Shown: positions 41,278 through 50,265, numbered from the stretch's first letter. The stretch: 64,000 nucleotides of DNA from Kordiimonas aestuarii (GCF_025574465.1 NZ_JAOBPP010000014.1:62001-126000); one strand, 5' to 3'. A program made the numbers and translations. Notes: generated by a model from the letters alone, not told the origin.

Positions 41278-42849
41278 TTGTTTCGCGATATAAGACCGGT
41301 GGTCTTCTGGGCCCCGATGATCATTCTGGTGTCCACTGTTGTTGCAAGCCTCACAAACCTTGAGGCGCTTCTGGGCGGCGCCACCGCGCTCAACAGCTGG
41401 ATACTGGCCAACTTCTCCGCGTTATTCAGTTGGGGCAGCTTTGCCTTTGTGGTGACATGCGTGTGGGCCTTTTTCTCCCCGCTTGGGCGGGTGACCATCG
41501 GCGGCGTAGGGGCCAAACCGCTGCTGACGAAATGGAGCTGGTTTTCCGTCACGTTGTGTACCACCATCGCCATTGGCATCCTGTTCTGGGCAACCGCTGA
41601 GCCGATTTTCCACAAACACGCACCACCGGCCATCGCCGGGCTTCAGCCCGACACGCGGGACGCGGTCGAATTCGCCATGTCGACGCTTTATATGCACTGG
41701 TCGTTCACGCCCTATGCCATTTATACCGTGCCCGGCCTTACTTTCGCACTGGTGTATTATAACCTTGACCGGCCCTATTCGCTGTCGGGGCCTCTGTCGC
41801 TGGTGCTTGGTAAATGGGTGCAGGGTTTTGGCAGCCAGATCATTGATGCTGTCGCGCTTTTTGCGCTCATCGCCGGCATTGCCGCAACGCTCGGCGTGGG
41901 CACCATGTCGGTCTCGGGCGGGGTGGCCCGGCTCAGCGGGTTGGAACCCGGCCCCCTGCTGCAGGGCACGATCATGATCACCATTGTCTGCGCCTTCATG
42001 GTTTCATCCGCCACCGGGCTGCAGCGCGGCATTCGCCTGCTGTCTGACATCAACACCAAATTCTTCTTTTTGCTGTGCGCCTTTGTGTTTGTCGCCGGCC
42101 CCACCCGCTTCATGCTGGGCCTTGGCTGGGATGGCCTGGTGCAATATGTGTCCACATTCCTGCCCCGCTCCCTTGGGCTTGGGGCCGGGCATGACGAAGT
42201 GTGGTCTCAGGCCTGGACGGTATTTTACTGGGCCAACTGGCTGGCCTGGGCGCCCATCACCGCGCTGTTCCTTGGCCGCATCGCCAAGGGCTATACCGTG
42301 CGCGCCTTTATCATGGTGAATATGGTGGTGCCGTCGCTGTTCGCCATTGTTTGGATGACTGTCTTTGGCGGGGCGTCCCTGTTTATCGACGGCCTGCCCG
42401 GTGACCCGGTGATGACAGCGATGGACGCCACCGGCCCCGAAGCGGCGATTTATGAAGTGCTAAGCCATTATCCCATCAGCACCCTTTTGATGGCCGCCTT
42501 TGTCCTGTTGTCGCTCGTCTCCTATATCACCGCGGCGGACAGCAATACCGAAGCCATTGCCGGTGTCTGCCTCAAGACCGGCGACCACGGCAACGCCGAA
42601 GGTGTGGATGACGCCCCCTCCAGCGTGTGGATCAAACTGGTGCTGGGCATCCTGATTGCCGCCAGCGCGTGGGTCATGACCGCCTTTTCAGGCATCGACG
42701 GGGTGCGCATGATGTCCAACCTTGGCGGCTTCCCCGCGCTGATGATTGTGCTGCTGCTGAACGTAGCCCTTATCCTTCTTGGCACCAAACACCTTGCCGC
42801 GCTCAAGGCCATGTCACCGGGCACGGGCGAAAAAAAGCCCACCCCGTAG
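41278..42849 (+). CDS. BCCT family (betaine/choline/carnitine-type) transporter
   Basis: A 523-residue carrier with twelve helices. Family marks are GWATAEP-like FWATAEPIFHKHAPPA, MHWSFTPYAIYTVPGLTFA, GIAATLGVGTMSVSGG, and FYWANWLAWAPITALFLGRI with the Trp-rich substrate segment of helix 8. BCCT proteins take up trimethyl-ammonium compounds by Na+ or H+ symport or exchange. I chose TTG 41278, four bases after GGGGGAG; upstream in-frame starts to 41137 add about 47 residues not typical of the family. Divergent from egtB, whose product pathway makes the betaines hercynine and ergothioneine, so one of these is a plausible substrate (inference). Confidence 0.9.
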   Translation: MFRDIRPVVFWAPMIILVSTVVASLTNLEALLGGATALNSWILANFSALFSWGSFAFVVTCVWAFFSPLGRVTIGGVGAKPLLTKWSWFSVTLCTTIAIGILFWATAEPIFHKHAPPAIAGLQPDTRDAVEFAMSTLYMHWSFTPYAIYTVPGLTFALVYYNLDRPYSLSGPLSLVLGKWVQGFGSQIIDAVALFALIAGIAATLGVGTMSVSGGVARLSGLEPGPLLQGTIMITIVCAFMVSSATGLQRGIRLLSDINTKFFFLLCAFVFVAGPTRFMLGLGWDGLVQYVSTFLPRSLGLGAGHDEVWSQAWTVFYWANWLAWAPITALFLGRIAKGYTVRAFIMVNMVVPSLFAIVWMTVFGGASLFIDGLPGDPVMTAMDATGPEAAIYEVLSHYPISTLLMAAFVLLSLVSYITAADSNTEAIAGVCLKTGDHGNAEGVDDAPSSVWIKLVLGILIAASAWVMTAFSGIDGVRMMSNLGGFPALMIVLLLNVALILLGTKHLAALKAMSPGTGEKKPTP

Positions 42850-42865
42850 GGTCACGGGATGGGCT
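42836..42865 (+). terminator. terminator hairpin overlapping the BCCT stop
   Basis: AGCCCAcCCCGT and ACGGGaTGGGCT form a long stem enclosing the stop codon. No T-run follows on the plus strand; on the minus strand it ends in TTTTTTCGCC, so it may serve mainly the GST gene transcribed towards it. Confidence 0.6.
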
Positions 42866-42995
42866 CTCCAAAGTTTGATGACGCCCCCAAACGCGAGGTA
42901 GGGAAACAGGCACGCCATCATGGGCTTCAAGCGAGGACAGGAGCATATGCCCCTGCCGGGGGTTCGCTTAAACTGGAGCTTGTGGTGCCGAACGA

Positions 42996-43679
42996 CTATT
43001 CTTCATCATCATCCCAGCCGCAGACCTTGCGGCCCTTCTGGACCGCGGGCCGCGCGTTAAAACGTGCGCGCCACGCCTGCACATTCGGGAAATCATCCAG
43101 CCCGACCTGGGCGGTGGCTTCATAAAATTCTTCAAGACAGTTCACCCACGGCACCGTGGCCATGTCTGCAATGGTATAGTCACCCACCAGATAGTCCCGG
43201 CCCTCAAGGTGTGCTTCCAGCACACCCAGCAGGCGTTTGGCTTCCTTGGTGTAACGCTCCACCGGGTAGGGGTGATCACAGCTTGCCTTGGCAAACTTGA
43301 AGAAGTGGCCAAGCTGGCCAAACATTGGCCCCACACCCGCCATCTGAAAAAACAACCACTGGATCGTCTCGGACCGCAGACGGGGGTCCGTGGGCAAAAA
43401 CTTGCCGGACCGTTCCGCCAGATGCAGCAGGATCGCACCTGATTCCATGATGTTCAGTGGCTCGGTGTCGCCCGCGCCCTCGCCTCCGATGGGGCCGTTC
43501 GGGTCCACAATTGCGGGGATTTTGGAATTGGGGTTGATGGCGACAAAGTCCGGCTTGAACTGGTCACCTTCGCCAATCTCGATCCGGTGTGCCTCATAGA
43601 GCAGGCCCATTTCCTCAAGCGCGATGCTGACCTTCTGGCCGTTTGGTGTTGCTAAAGAATACAGCTGAATTGGCTTCAT
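42996..43679 (-). CDS. glutathione S-transferase (YghU/YfcG-like)
   Basis: A 227-residue GST. The thioredoxin-like N-terminal domain begins KPIQLYSLATPNGQKVSIAL with the T-P-N-G motif of the Nu-class/YfcG enzymes, which use Thr/Asn rather than Tyr or Ser and often act as disulfide-bond reductases. NPNSKIPAIVDPNG and IMESGAILLHLAE (glutathione binding E-S) follow, then the helical domain with YTIADMATVPW. ATG 43679 follows AGGGAG. Single gene. Confidence 0.92.
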   Translation of the reverse strand: MKPIQLYSLATPNGQKVSIALEEMGLLYEAHRIEIGEGDQFKPDFVAINPNSKIPAIVDPNGPIGGEGAGDTEPLNIMESGAILLHLAERSGKFLPTDPRLRSETIQWLFFQMAGVGPMFGQLGHFFKFAKASCDHPYPVERYTKEAKRLLGVLEAHLEGRDYLVGDYTIADMATVPWVNCLEEFYEATAQVGLDDFPNVQAWRARFNARPAVQKGRKVCGWDDDEE

Positions 43680-43915
43680 GAGCGGCGCTCCCTCTTGTCG
43701 CTTTGGCAATGTCTTCAAATGCTGTCTGCGGTTTTAACCGGGCTCTTTGTCCTCAAAAGGGCAAAACCGCTTTGCTTTTCTATCGTGCTTTCTATCTCGC
43801 TGCGCTGCCTCGGGCATTCGCAATAGTCGATATGGGCTCCTTGTCGCCCGCATTGAATGTGCAAGCCTGTGCAAATCATGCCCGATCCTACAATCGGCCA
43901 TTTTTCGATTACCTC

Positions 43916-43980
43916 TTGACTCGCTACCCAAAACACCCTAAATGATACCTCAAGGTATCAATATGGTACCGAAAATACCA
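43916..43980 (+). promoter_or_regulatory. sigma-70 promoter with overlapping palindromic operator
   Basis: TTGACT (43916-43921), a 17-base spacer and TAAATG (43939-43944) make a near-consensus promoter. Overlapping its -10 box is TGATACCT-CA-AGGTATCA (43943-43960), a perfect 8-bp inverted repeat. A second weaker pair, TGGTA/TACCA (43964-43980), follows. Binding there would block transcription; the XRE protein encoded second in the operon is the obvious candidate. Confidence 0.7.
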
Positions 43981-43995
43981 CAAAAGGAACCCATA

Positions 43996-44496
43996 GTGAG
44001 CAAGGACAAAAATATATCACCTGCACAGATGATCGACAGCTTCCTGCGTCGTATCGGGCTGGGTGTTGCTGTTGTGGCTGTCATGTATGGCACCGGCGCG
44101 CTTGAGGCTGTCCTGCCGGGGGACTATGCCGATTATGCCGACGGTGCGCGCTTTGCGCTTTCCGCCCTGGTGATCCTGCTGGTTTTCCCGTCCTTCGCCA
44201 AATTCATGCTGGCCCGCAAACGCGGTGTTTGCAAAGGCGCTGACGCCGACAGCTACATGGCGCAGATGTTCAAAGAGGCGGCACACCACGCATTTTCAGC
44301 CACCTTCATCGCCCTGATCGCGGTTGAATTTCTCGTCAAGGCGCTGGCGCCTGACCTGCCAACCCTCTTCTTCATCGACCTGACGCTCTTTATCAGCCTC
44401 AGCGCGTTTTCCATCGCTTTTTTCAAGCTGACGGCAGCCGATGACGAGGAAGAGGACGATTGGGAGCAGGAAGACAAGGATGCGGGCGATGAGTGA
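43996..44496 (+). CDS. membrane protein co-encoded with an XRE regulator
   Basis: A 166-residue protein with about four helices (GLGVAVVAVMYGTGALEAVL, ARFALSALVILLVFPSFAKF, ATFIALIAVEFLVKALA, FIDLTLFISLSAFSIAFF) and a strongly acidic C-terminus. GTG 43996 follows AAGGAA; an ATG at 43963 is in frame but sits inside the operator region. It overlaps the regulator gene by eight bases. Such membrane-protein/small-XRE pairs are common in bacteria and often self-regulated; function unknown. Confidence 0.72.
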   Translation: MSKDKNISPAQMIDSFLRRIGLGVAVVAVMYGTGALEAVLPGDYADYADGARFALSALVILLVFPSFAKFMLARKRGVCKGADADSYMAQMFKEAAHHAFSATFIALIAVEFLVKALAPDLPTLFFIDLTLFISLSAFSIAFFKLTAADDEEEDDWEQEDKDAGDE

Positions 44497-44698
44497 AGCG
44501 CTTGAAAACCGCATCCGCGTATTCCGGGCGGAACACCGCATGAGCCAGGGTGATCTGGCCGACGCTATCGGCGTCAGCCGCAAAACCATCAGTACAATCG
44601 AGGTTGGCCGTTTTGTGCCCTCCACCGTGATCGCCCTCAAGCTTGCCAAGCAGTTTGCGGTGCCGGTTGAGGAAATCTTCAGCCTCAGGGAAGACTGA
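44489..44698 (+). CDS. small XRE-family regulator
   Basis: A 69-residue, single-domain HTH protein: NRIRVFRAEHRMSQGDLADA, IGVSRKTISTIEVGRFVPST, then KLAKQFAVPVEEIFSL. It is the compact YgzD/immunity-repressor-like type with no effector domain. ATG 44489 overlaps the end of the membrane-protein gene (translational coupling). It most likely binds the palindrome at 43943-43960 and controls its own operon. Confidence 0.92.
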   Translation: MSEALENRIRVFRAEHRMSQGDLADAIGVSRKTISTIEVGRFVPSTVIALKLAKQFAVPVEEIFSLRED

Positions 44699-44749
44699 CC
44701 CGAGTCACGACAACAACAGCGACAACGATACAAACATGAAGGAAACACC

Positions 44750-44965
44750 ATGAAAACCGACAGCAAAAAAACCATCATCCACGCCATCCTCTGGGCCGCC
44801 GCCATGATCGGCAGCGCCATCATCATGCGCGGCAGCGACAGGGCGGAGGAAATCTTCCTGCTGATGCTGGTGCTTGCCAGCACGAGCCTGCTCACACAAG
44901 GCAAACCGCAGAACGAGTTGCGCTGCCTGTGGCGCAAGGTCACCGGCGCGGGCCGCGCAGAATAA
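44750..44965 (+). CDS. small membrane protein in the XRE operon
   Basis: A 71-residue protein with two short hydrophobic helices (IHAILWAAAMIGSAIIMRG and EEIFLLMLVLASTSLLTQ). AAGGAAACACC provides the ribosome site before ATG 44750. It lies 51 bases after the regulator stop and 34 before the hydrolase start, all on one strand, so it is part of the same four-gene unit. Function unknown. Confidence 0.75.
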   Translation: MKTDSKKTIIHAILWAAAMIGSAIIMRGSDRAEEIFLLMLVLASTSLLTQGKPQNELRCLWRKVTGAGRAE

Positions 44966-44999
44966 TCCGCGCATAAAGCCCGACAGCAGGAGAAAACAA

Positions 45000-46742
45000 A
45001 TGCTAAAACGTATGATCATCGCGCTGGCGGCTTTGGCCGCCGCGATCGCCCCCGCCTTGCCTGCCGCCAGCAACGAACCGCCCGCGGATGTAACCGGGGA
45101 CTGGATCGGCACGCTTGAAACCCCGCAAGGCAAGCTGTCACTTGTCCTTACCATCCAGCAAAACGATGAAGGCGCATTGAGCGCGGTGCTTGAAAGCCCC
45201 GATCAGGCGCCGGGGCAGAAAATCCCGGTAACCAGCATCGGTGTGACTGGTGGCGGGACTGGTGGCGCGACTGGCAGTGTCCTTGAGTTCACCTCCCACC
45301 CGATTGGCGCCACCTACAAGGGCACCTGGGACGGAGAGGCCTGGAAGGGTGACTTCAACCAGGGCATGGCCTTGCCGCTAACCTTCAGGCGCGGTGAACT
45401 GGCAGCAAAGCCAACCATCGAAGGGCTGGACGGCAAATGGACGGCGGAGATTGTCAGGAACGGCCAGACCATCGGCTTTGAACTGACGGTAGAGACCACA
45501 GAGCGCGGCACCAGCGCCACCTTCGCCGTGCCTGCCATGATGGCTTACGGCCTGCCGGTAGTCGACATGAGCCTAGAGGGCGGGCACCTGCACTTTGGCG
45601 TGCCTGCTGTCGCGGGCACGTTTGACGGCGCGTTCAAGGACGCGGACCAGCCTGTTGCCGGGTCGTGGCAACGACAAGGGCAGGAAGCCCTTGAAACCAG
45701 CTTCACCCGCGCGGCAGATAAGGCAGCAGAAGTAAAACGCCCGCAAATGCCACAGGCACCGTTTCCGTACAAAAACGAAGATGTCAGCTTTGCCAACCCG
45801 CACGCCACCGACGTAACTCTTGCCGGCACCCTGACCGTGCCGGAAGGCCAAGGCCCGTTCCCCGCCGCCATCCTGATCTCGGGCTCCGGCCCGCAGGACC
45901 GGGACGAAACGCTGCTGGGCCACAAGCCGTTCGCCGTGCTGGCGGATTACCTGACCCGCCACGGCATTGCTGTCTTGCGTTATGACGACAGGGGTTTTGG
46001 TAAATCGACTGGCGACTATGGGGCGTCCACCTCCGCTGACTTTGCCACCGATGCCAACGCCGCCTTTGCTTTCCTGAAAGCGCACAGCGATATCAGGCCC
46101 GACGCCATTGGCTTTATCGGGCACAGCGAGGGTGGCCTCGTGGCGCCTGTCGCGGCCGAAGTAAACCCTGACCTTGCCTATATCGTCTTCCTTGCCGGGC
46201 CCGCCGTGAAAACACGGGACCTTCTGGTAACCCAGCGCCGCACAATCAGCACGTCAAACGGCGCAAGTGCGGCTGACATCAAACATGTGGAAGAACAGAC
46301 CGAAAGCGTATTGGACGCCGTAGCAAGCGCAGCCTCGACCGAAGAAGCCCGGACGCGCCTTGATACCCTGATGACACCAGAGGTGATGACCGCCATGGGC
46401 ATGCCGCCCGAGCGCAAGGAACCAGCCATCCGGCAACTGACAAGCAACTGGTTCAGATATTTCCTCAACCACGATCCGGTGCCGTACCTGCAAGCACTTG
46501 AGATGCCTGTGCTGGCGCTGAACGGTACCCTCGACCAGCAGGTTGATGCGGCGGAGAACCTCACCGGCATGCGCCGCGCGTTCAATGGCCACAAAGACGC
46601 AACGGTGATGGAACTTGATGGCCTCAACCATATGTTCCAGACCGCCAAAACCGGCGGGCTTGATGAATATATGGTGATTGAGGAGACCTTCGCGCCAAAA
46701 GCGCTGGCACTGATCGCAGACTGGATCAACAACCGGTTCTGA
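45000..46742 (+). CDS. exported alpha/beta hydrolase
   Basis: A 580-residue exported enzyme: signal peptide (IALAALAAAIAPALPAA), two lipocalin-like beta repeats (about 28-125 and 135-240; DVTGDWIGTLETPQGKLSLV, LDGKWTAEIVRNGQTIGFEL), then an alpha/beta-hydrolase domain with the oxyanion strand AAILISGSGPQDRDET, YDDRGFGKSTG, the nucleophile elbow GFIGHSEGGLVAP and an acid-His pair (NGTLDQQVDAAE; DGLNHMFQ). The HGSE-type serine, aspartate and histidine are all present, so it should hydrolyse esters or peptides in the periplasm. ATG 45000 follows AGGAG. Last gene of the XRE operon; terminator at 46764. Confidence 0.88.
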   Translation: MLKRMIIALAALAAAIAPALPAASNEPPADVTGDWIGTLETPQGKLSLVLTIQQNDEGALSAVLESPDQAPGQKIPVTSIGVTGGGTGGATGSVLEFTSHPIGATYKGTWDGEAWKGDFNQGMALPLTFRRGELAAKPTIEGLDGKWTAEIVRNGQTIGFELTVETTERGTSATFAVPAMMAYGLPVVDMSLEGGHLHFGVPAVAGTFDGAFKDADQPVAGSWQRQGQEALETSFTRAADKAAEVKRPQMPQAPFPYKNEDVSFANPHATDVTLAGTLTVPEGQGPFPAAILISGSGPQDRDETLLGHKPFAVLADYLTRHGIAVLRYDDRGFGKSTGDYGASTSADFATDANAAFAFLKAHSDIRPDAIGFIGHSEGGLVAPVAAEVNPDLAYIVFLAGPAVKTRDLLVTQRRTISTSNGASAADIKHVEEQTESVLDAVASAASTEEARTRLDTLMTPEVMTAMGMPPERKEPAIRQLTSNWFRYFLNHDPVPYLQALEMPVLALNGTLDQQVDAAENLTGMRRAFNGHKDATVMELDGLNHMFQTAKTGGLDEYMVIEETFAPKALALIADWINNRF

Positions 46743-46763
46743 CGGTCACGCGGCAACTGTAAA

Positions 46764-46789
46764 AAAAGGCGGGGTAAATCCCGCCTTTT
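46764..46789. terminator. bidirectional rho-independent terminator
   Basis: AAAAGGCGGG-gtaaat-CCCGCCTTTT with A- and T-tracts on the two sides; lies between the convergent hydrolase and aminotransferase genes. Confidence 0.9.
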
Positions 46790-46811
46790 CTTTTCCTGGC
46801 TGTTCGCCTGG

Positions 46812-47987
46812 TCAGGCTGCCAGCACGTCCCGCGCGGCTTTAAGTGCCTTGTCGCCATCCACCTTGTGCTGGTTGCGATTGAAGGCATCCGCAAGAGCGG
46901 TCAGGCACAGCTCAACATTTTCCTGCCGCGCCGATGTACCCATCAGGCCGATGCGCCATATCTTGCCTGCAAGCGGGCCAAGCCCCGCGCCAATTTCAAG
47001 GTCGTATGCTTCAAGCAAGTGCTTGCGCACACTGGCTTCGTCAACGCCTTCCGGCACTTTCACTGCATTGAGCTGTGGCAGGCGGTGGTCGGCATCGACA
47101 ATAAATTCAACGCCCATGCTTTCAAGGCCTGCGGCGAGCGCCTTGTGCATTTTGGCGTGGCGCGCGTGGCTTGCCTCAAGCCCTTCCTCAAAGATCATCA
47201 CCAGCGCTTCATGCAGGCCATATAGCGGGTTCACCGGTGCGGTGTGGTGATAGGACCGTCCACCGGTGCCGTCCCAATACGCCATCACCAGCGACAGGTC
47301 GAGGAACCAGCTTGCCACGGGCGTGGTGCGGGAGCGCACCCGCTCAAGCGCGGCGTCGGAGAAGGAAACCGGCGACAGGCCCGGTGTGCACGACAGGCAC
47401 TTCTGGCTGCCGGTATATACTGCGTCAACACCCCAGCGGTCGATCTCCACCGGAATGCCACCAACGCTGGTGACCGCGTCCATGATGGTCAGGCATTCGT
47501 GTTTTTTTGCGATCTTGCACAAGGCTTCGGCATCCGCCCGCACACCCGTGGATGTTTCCGCGTGCACAAAGGCCAGCGTGCCCGCTTCGGGATGGGCAGC
47601 CAGCACACTGTCAACCTCGGCGAGGTCGGGCGCTGTACCCCATTCACATTCAATCATCACCGGTGTGCCACCCGCGCGCACGACATTTTCGCGCATGCGT
47701 TCACCGAACACGCCGTTTTTGATAACGACGACCGTGTCGCCTTCTTCGATCAGGTTGACAAAACAGGTTTCCATACCGGCGGAACCGGGGGCAGACACCG
47801 GGAAGGTCAGCGCGTTTTCTGTCCCGAACAGGTCACGCAGCCCTCCCTTGATTTCTTCCATCATGGTCTGGAACGCGGGGTCCAGGTGGCCCAGTGTTGG
47901 CCGCGCCATGGCATCCAGAATGCGTTGGTGGACGTCAGAGGGGCCGGGGCCCATCAGGGTGCGTTTGGGGGGCATGAAAGGTTTCAT
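46812..47987 (-). CDS. class V aminotransferase, alanine/serine-glyoxylate type
   Basis: A 391-residue PLP enzyme. The opening LMGPGPSDVHQRILDAMARP, SAPGSAGMETCFVNLI, the PLP Asp in LTIMDAVTSVGGIPVEIDRW and the Lys in YTGSQKCLSCTPGLSPVSFS are those of alanine-glyoxylate/serine-glyoxylate aminotransferases. It would transfer an amino group from Ala or Ser to glyoxylate in one-carbon or photorespiratory-type metabolism; the exact donor is not certain. Single gene, divergent from the TfoX-like gene. Confidence 0.92.
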   Translation of the reverse strand: MKPFMPPKRTLMGPGPSDVHQRILDAMARPTLGHLDPAFQTMMEEIKGGLRDLFGTENALTFPVSAPGSAGMETCFVNLIEEGDTVVVIKNGVFGERMRENVVRAGGTPVMIECEWGTAPDLAEVDSVLAAHPEAGTLAFVHAETSTGVRADAEALCKIAKKHECLTIMDAVTSVGGIPVEIDRWGVDAVYTGSQKCLSCTPGLSPVSFSDAALERVRSRTTPVASWFLDLSLVMAYWDGTGGRSYHHTAPVNPLYGLHEALVMIFEEGLEASHARHAKMHKALAAGLESMGVEFIVDADHRLPQLNAVKVPEGVDEASVRKHLLEAYDLEIGAGLGPLAGKIWRIGLMGTSARQENVELCLTALADAFNRNQHKVDGDKALKAARDVLAA

Positions 47988-48181
47988 CGCGCGCTCCTGC
48001 TTAAATCGAAGGTTTCGGGGATAGTGGTGAAAACCCGGGGTACGGGCATGACATAGGCGCCTTCTCGTGCATTACTAGCGTGAAAATTGGAAATTGCGCA
48101 ATGATGCTGACAGAAAATGACACGAAAGCCATGGTATTGCTGCGCCACTGTGCTGAGCGATATCATAAGGAATAACGGGAC

Positions 48182-48526
48182 ATGGCAACGGATGACTTGT
48201 TGGTGCGTGTACGCCTGATCGCCGCACGCGAAGGCTTCAGCGAAAAACGCATGTTTGGCGGCAACAGCTTTTACCTCCACGGTAACATGGTGTGCTGTGT
48301 CAGCAAAACCGGTATGATGGCGCGCGTCGGCAAGGCGCAGGAAGAAGCCGCCCTTGTCCGCCCCGGCGCCAGGCCCTTCACCGGCACCGGGCGCCGCATG
48401 GGCGGCCTTGTGGAAGTTGACCTGCCCCACCTTGAGGACGACGACACGCTTGAGGGCTGGATTGCCATGGCGCTGAGGAACGCCCGCAGCCTGCCACCCA
48501 AGGAAAAGGATGGGGTCTGGGTCTGA
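48182..48526 (+). CDS. TfoX/Sxy N-terminal domain protein
   Basis: A 114-residue protein with only the N-terminal TfoX domain: EKRMFGGNSFYLHGNMVCCV, MARVGKAQEEAALVRPG, RRMGGLVEVDLPHLEDDDTL. In gammaproteobacteria full-length Sxy activates competence genes with CRP; the single-domain forms elsewhere are uncharacterised. ATG 48182. It is followed at once by a decayed DUF2461 fragment. Confidence 0.9.
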   Translation: MATDDLLVRVRLIAAREGFSEKRMFGGNSFYLHGNMVCCVSKTGMMARVGKAQEEAALVRPGARPFTGTGRRMGGLVEVDLPHLEDDDTLEGWIAMALRNARSLPPKEKDGVWV

Positions 48527-48531
48527 GCGGC

Positions 48532-48725
48532 GAGCTGTTTCCTGCAGTCGGCATAGGTTTTCTACGGACGCTGGCCGTCGCCAACACTCGTGCATGGTTC
48601 ACGGCCCACAAAAAGGACTTTGAAAAACCATAAAAAAACCCGCCGACGAATGTCTGGACGCCTTCACCCGTCTTATGCCGCGTTATGCATGGATTGCAGG
48701 CAAACTTCAGGCCGTCGTCAATTAG
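48532..48725 (+). pseudogene. DUF2461 remnant (truncated, frameshifted)
   Basis: Directly after the TfoX-like stop, one frame reads GFLRTLAVANTRAWFTAHKK and ends in TAA at 48631-48633 within an A-rich run; a second frame continues with ECLDAFTRLMPRYAWIAGKL and stops at TAG 48723-48725. Together they match the first 60-70 residues of DUF2461 proteins (F-L..L...N.R.WF..NK..Y), which normally have over 200 residues. So a frame break near 48631-48638 and loss of the remaining two thirds leave a dead fragment. A homopolymer sequencing error could explain the shift but not the missing part. Confidence 0.65.
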
Positions 48726-50070
48726 TCTCACCCGATTGGATGGCCGCAACGCGCGCCTCATAGGCCCGCGCGAAGGGTGCGAGGCGGATAGCTTTTTCAT
48801 AGGCCTCAAGCGCACCTGCGATATCCCCGGTACGCACCCGCGCTTCTGCAAGCAGCGACAGCGCATAATGATCCCCGGGTGCGAGGGCCAATGCCTCGTC
48901 CAGAAAGGGGATGGCGCCCGCGGCGTCACCGCCCCGGTACATCAGAACGACAGCCGCATCCACCGCAGCCATATGATCCGCCCCAAAGGGCTGGACCGTC
49001 ACGGGGGCATCATCCGCGACACCTGGCCAGCGTGCGGCAAGGGCTGCAAGGCTGTTGGCTGCCATGGTGTCGTCCGGTTTTTTTGCCAGGGCCGCGCGCA
49101 GATGCAGGGCCGCGCCCTTTGCCGCTCCGGGGTTTGATAAATGCGACAGGTAACGCCCTTGCCAGAAATCAAAATCTGCTGGCAGCCGGGCGGCATCCGC
49201 CACCGCGTGAGGCCGCGCACCCACGCGCTCAACCATGTCACCCAGCAAGGCGAAATAACGCTCCGCGCCGGCCTCCGCACGAAACATACCGGACCAGATC
49301 ACCTCTTCGGTCATCGGCACACTGAGCGCGAGAAGAACAACGGACACCCCACCTTCGTCAATCAGGGTCCCCGTAATCAGGTAAACGGGCGTGTCGGTGC
49401 CGTAACGCGTGTATATGCCACCGGTTGGATCCGGCGCATCAAAGTTCCACCAGTGGCGGATCACCAACACCTCGGGCACACGGGACAAATAGTAGGATGC
49501 CAGTTCACTCAGTGCCACCGCGCGCGTCAGATCTTCTTCTGTGCCAGCCGGTGCGCGGATGTCTTTGAGGGTCAGGATAATCGACGGCTTTTCCGCGGCT
49601 GCCGGTGGCACCACGCCGCCGTCACCGCGCGGCCAGAAACCACCCACCACCAGCAAGATAACGGCGGCCACCCCAAGCACCCGCCACAGCCCCCGTCGCC
49701 TGACTTCCGCAGGTGCAGCCACTGCGGCTTCTTCATCCCGGAGGCGGTACCCGCGTTTTGGCACCGTCTCGATCAGCGGTGTGTCGGCACCGTCTTCCGA
49801 CAGTGCCTTTCGCAGCTTACTGATAGCCACCGGCACAGTCTGTTCGCTGACGGCACGGCCATCCCAAACGACTTTTACAATATCCGCGCGCGAGACAACC
49901 TGTCCCCGCCGGTCGCATAAAAGGGCCAACAGCGCGGCGACCTTGTCTTCAAGGCGCACAACCTCACCTGCCGCCGAGGTCAAGGTGTTCGCCGCCGCCT
50001 CAAAGCACCAGCCGCCAACGCTGACCAGCGCGTCGGTATTTTTCCGGGACTGGACTGTGCTGTCTTCCAT
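48718..50070 (-). CDS. CadC-like membrane-anchored transcriptional regulator with TPR part
   Basis: A 450-residue protein. Residues about 15-112 form an OmpR-type winged helix (LEDKVAALLALLCDRRGQVV, VVWDGRAVSEQTVPVAISKL, IETVPKRGYRL), followed by one membrane helix (RVLGVAAVILLVVGGFW) and a periplasmic region. The C-terminal 110 residues are TPR-like (PFLDEALALAPGDHYALSLL, GALEAYEKAIRLAP). This is the CadC layout: DNA-binding in the cytoplasm, sensing outside. It is divergent from the lectin-like gene at 50266, its probable target. Confidence 0.9.
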   Translation of the reverse strand: MEDSTVQSRKNTDALVSVGGWCFEAAANTLTSAAGEVVRLEDKVAALLALLCDRRGQVVSRADIVKVVWDGRAVSEQTVPVAISKLRKALSEDGADTPLIETVPKRGYRLRDEEAAVAAPAEVRRRGLWRVLGVAAVILLVVGGFWPRGDGGVVPPAAAEKPSIILTLKDIRAPAGTEEDLTRAVALSELASYYLSRVPEVLVIRHWWNFDAPDPTGGIYTRYGTDTPVYLITGTLIDEGGVSVVLLALSVPMTEEVIWSGMFRAEAGAERYFALLGDMVERVGARPHAVADAARLPADFDFWQGRYLSHLSNPGAAKGAALHLRAALAKKPDDTMAANSLAALAARWPGVADDAPVTVQPFGADHMAAVDAAVVLMYRGGDAAGAIPFLDEALALAPGDHYALSLLAEARVRTGDIAGALEAYEKAIRLAPFARAYEARVAAIQSGETN

Positions 50071-50265
50071 GATCCTTAACCCGTTAAGCCGATTTAACTA
50101 ACCAGCGCAGTCTAGCAAGCCAGCACAGCGTGCGACCAGCGCAAAGCATCACATTACACAGGCAATACGCAGATTTAAGCTTTTCTTAAGGTGCATTAAA
50201 CGCCGATCGGTGCCTAGCCTTGGCACATGGAGCCGGCCCTGAGAACGAAACGCGAGGAAATGAAA

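Noticed and set aside
48718..50070. Adenylate cyclase or serine/threonine kinase-type regulator
   Set aside because: Winged-helix plus membrane helix plus TPR motifs are present, and no cyclase or kinase motif is seen.
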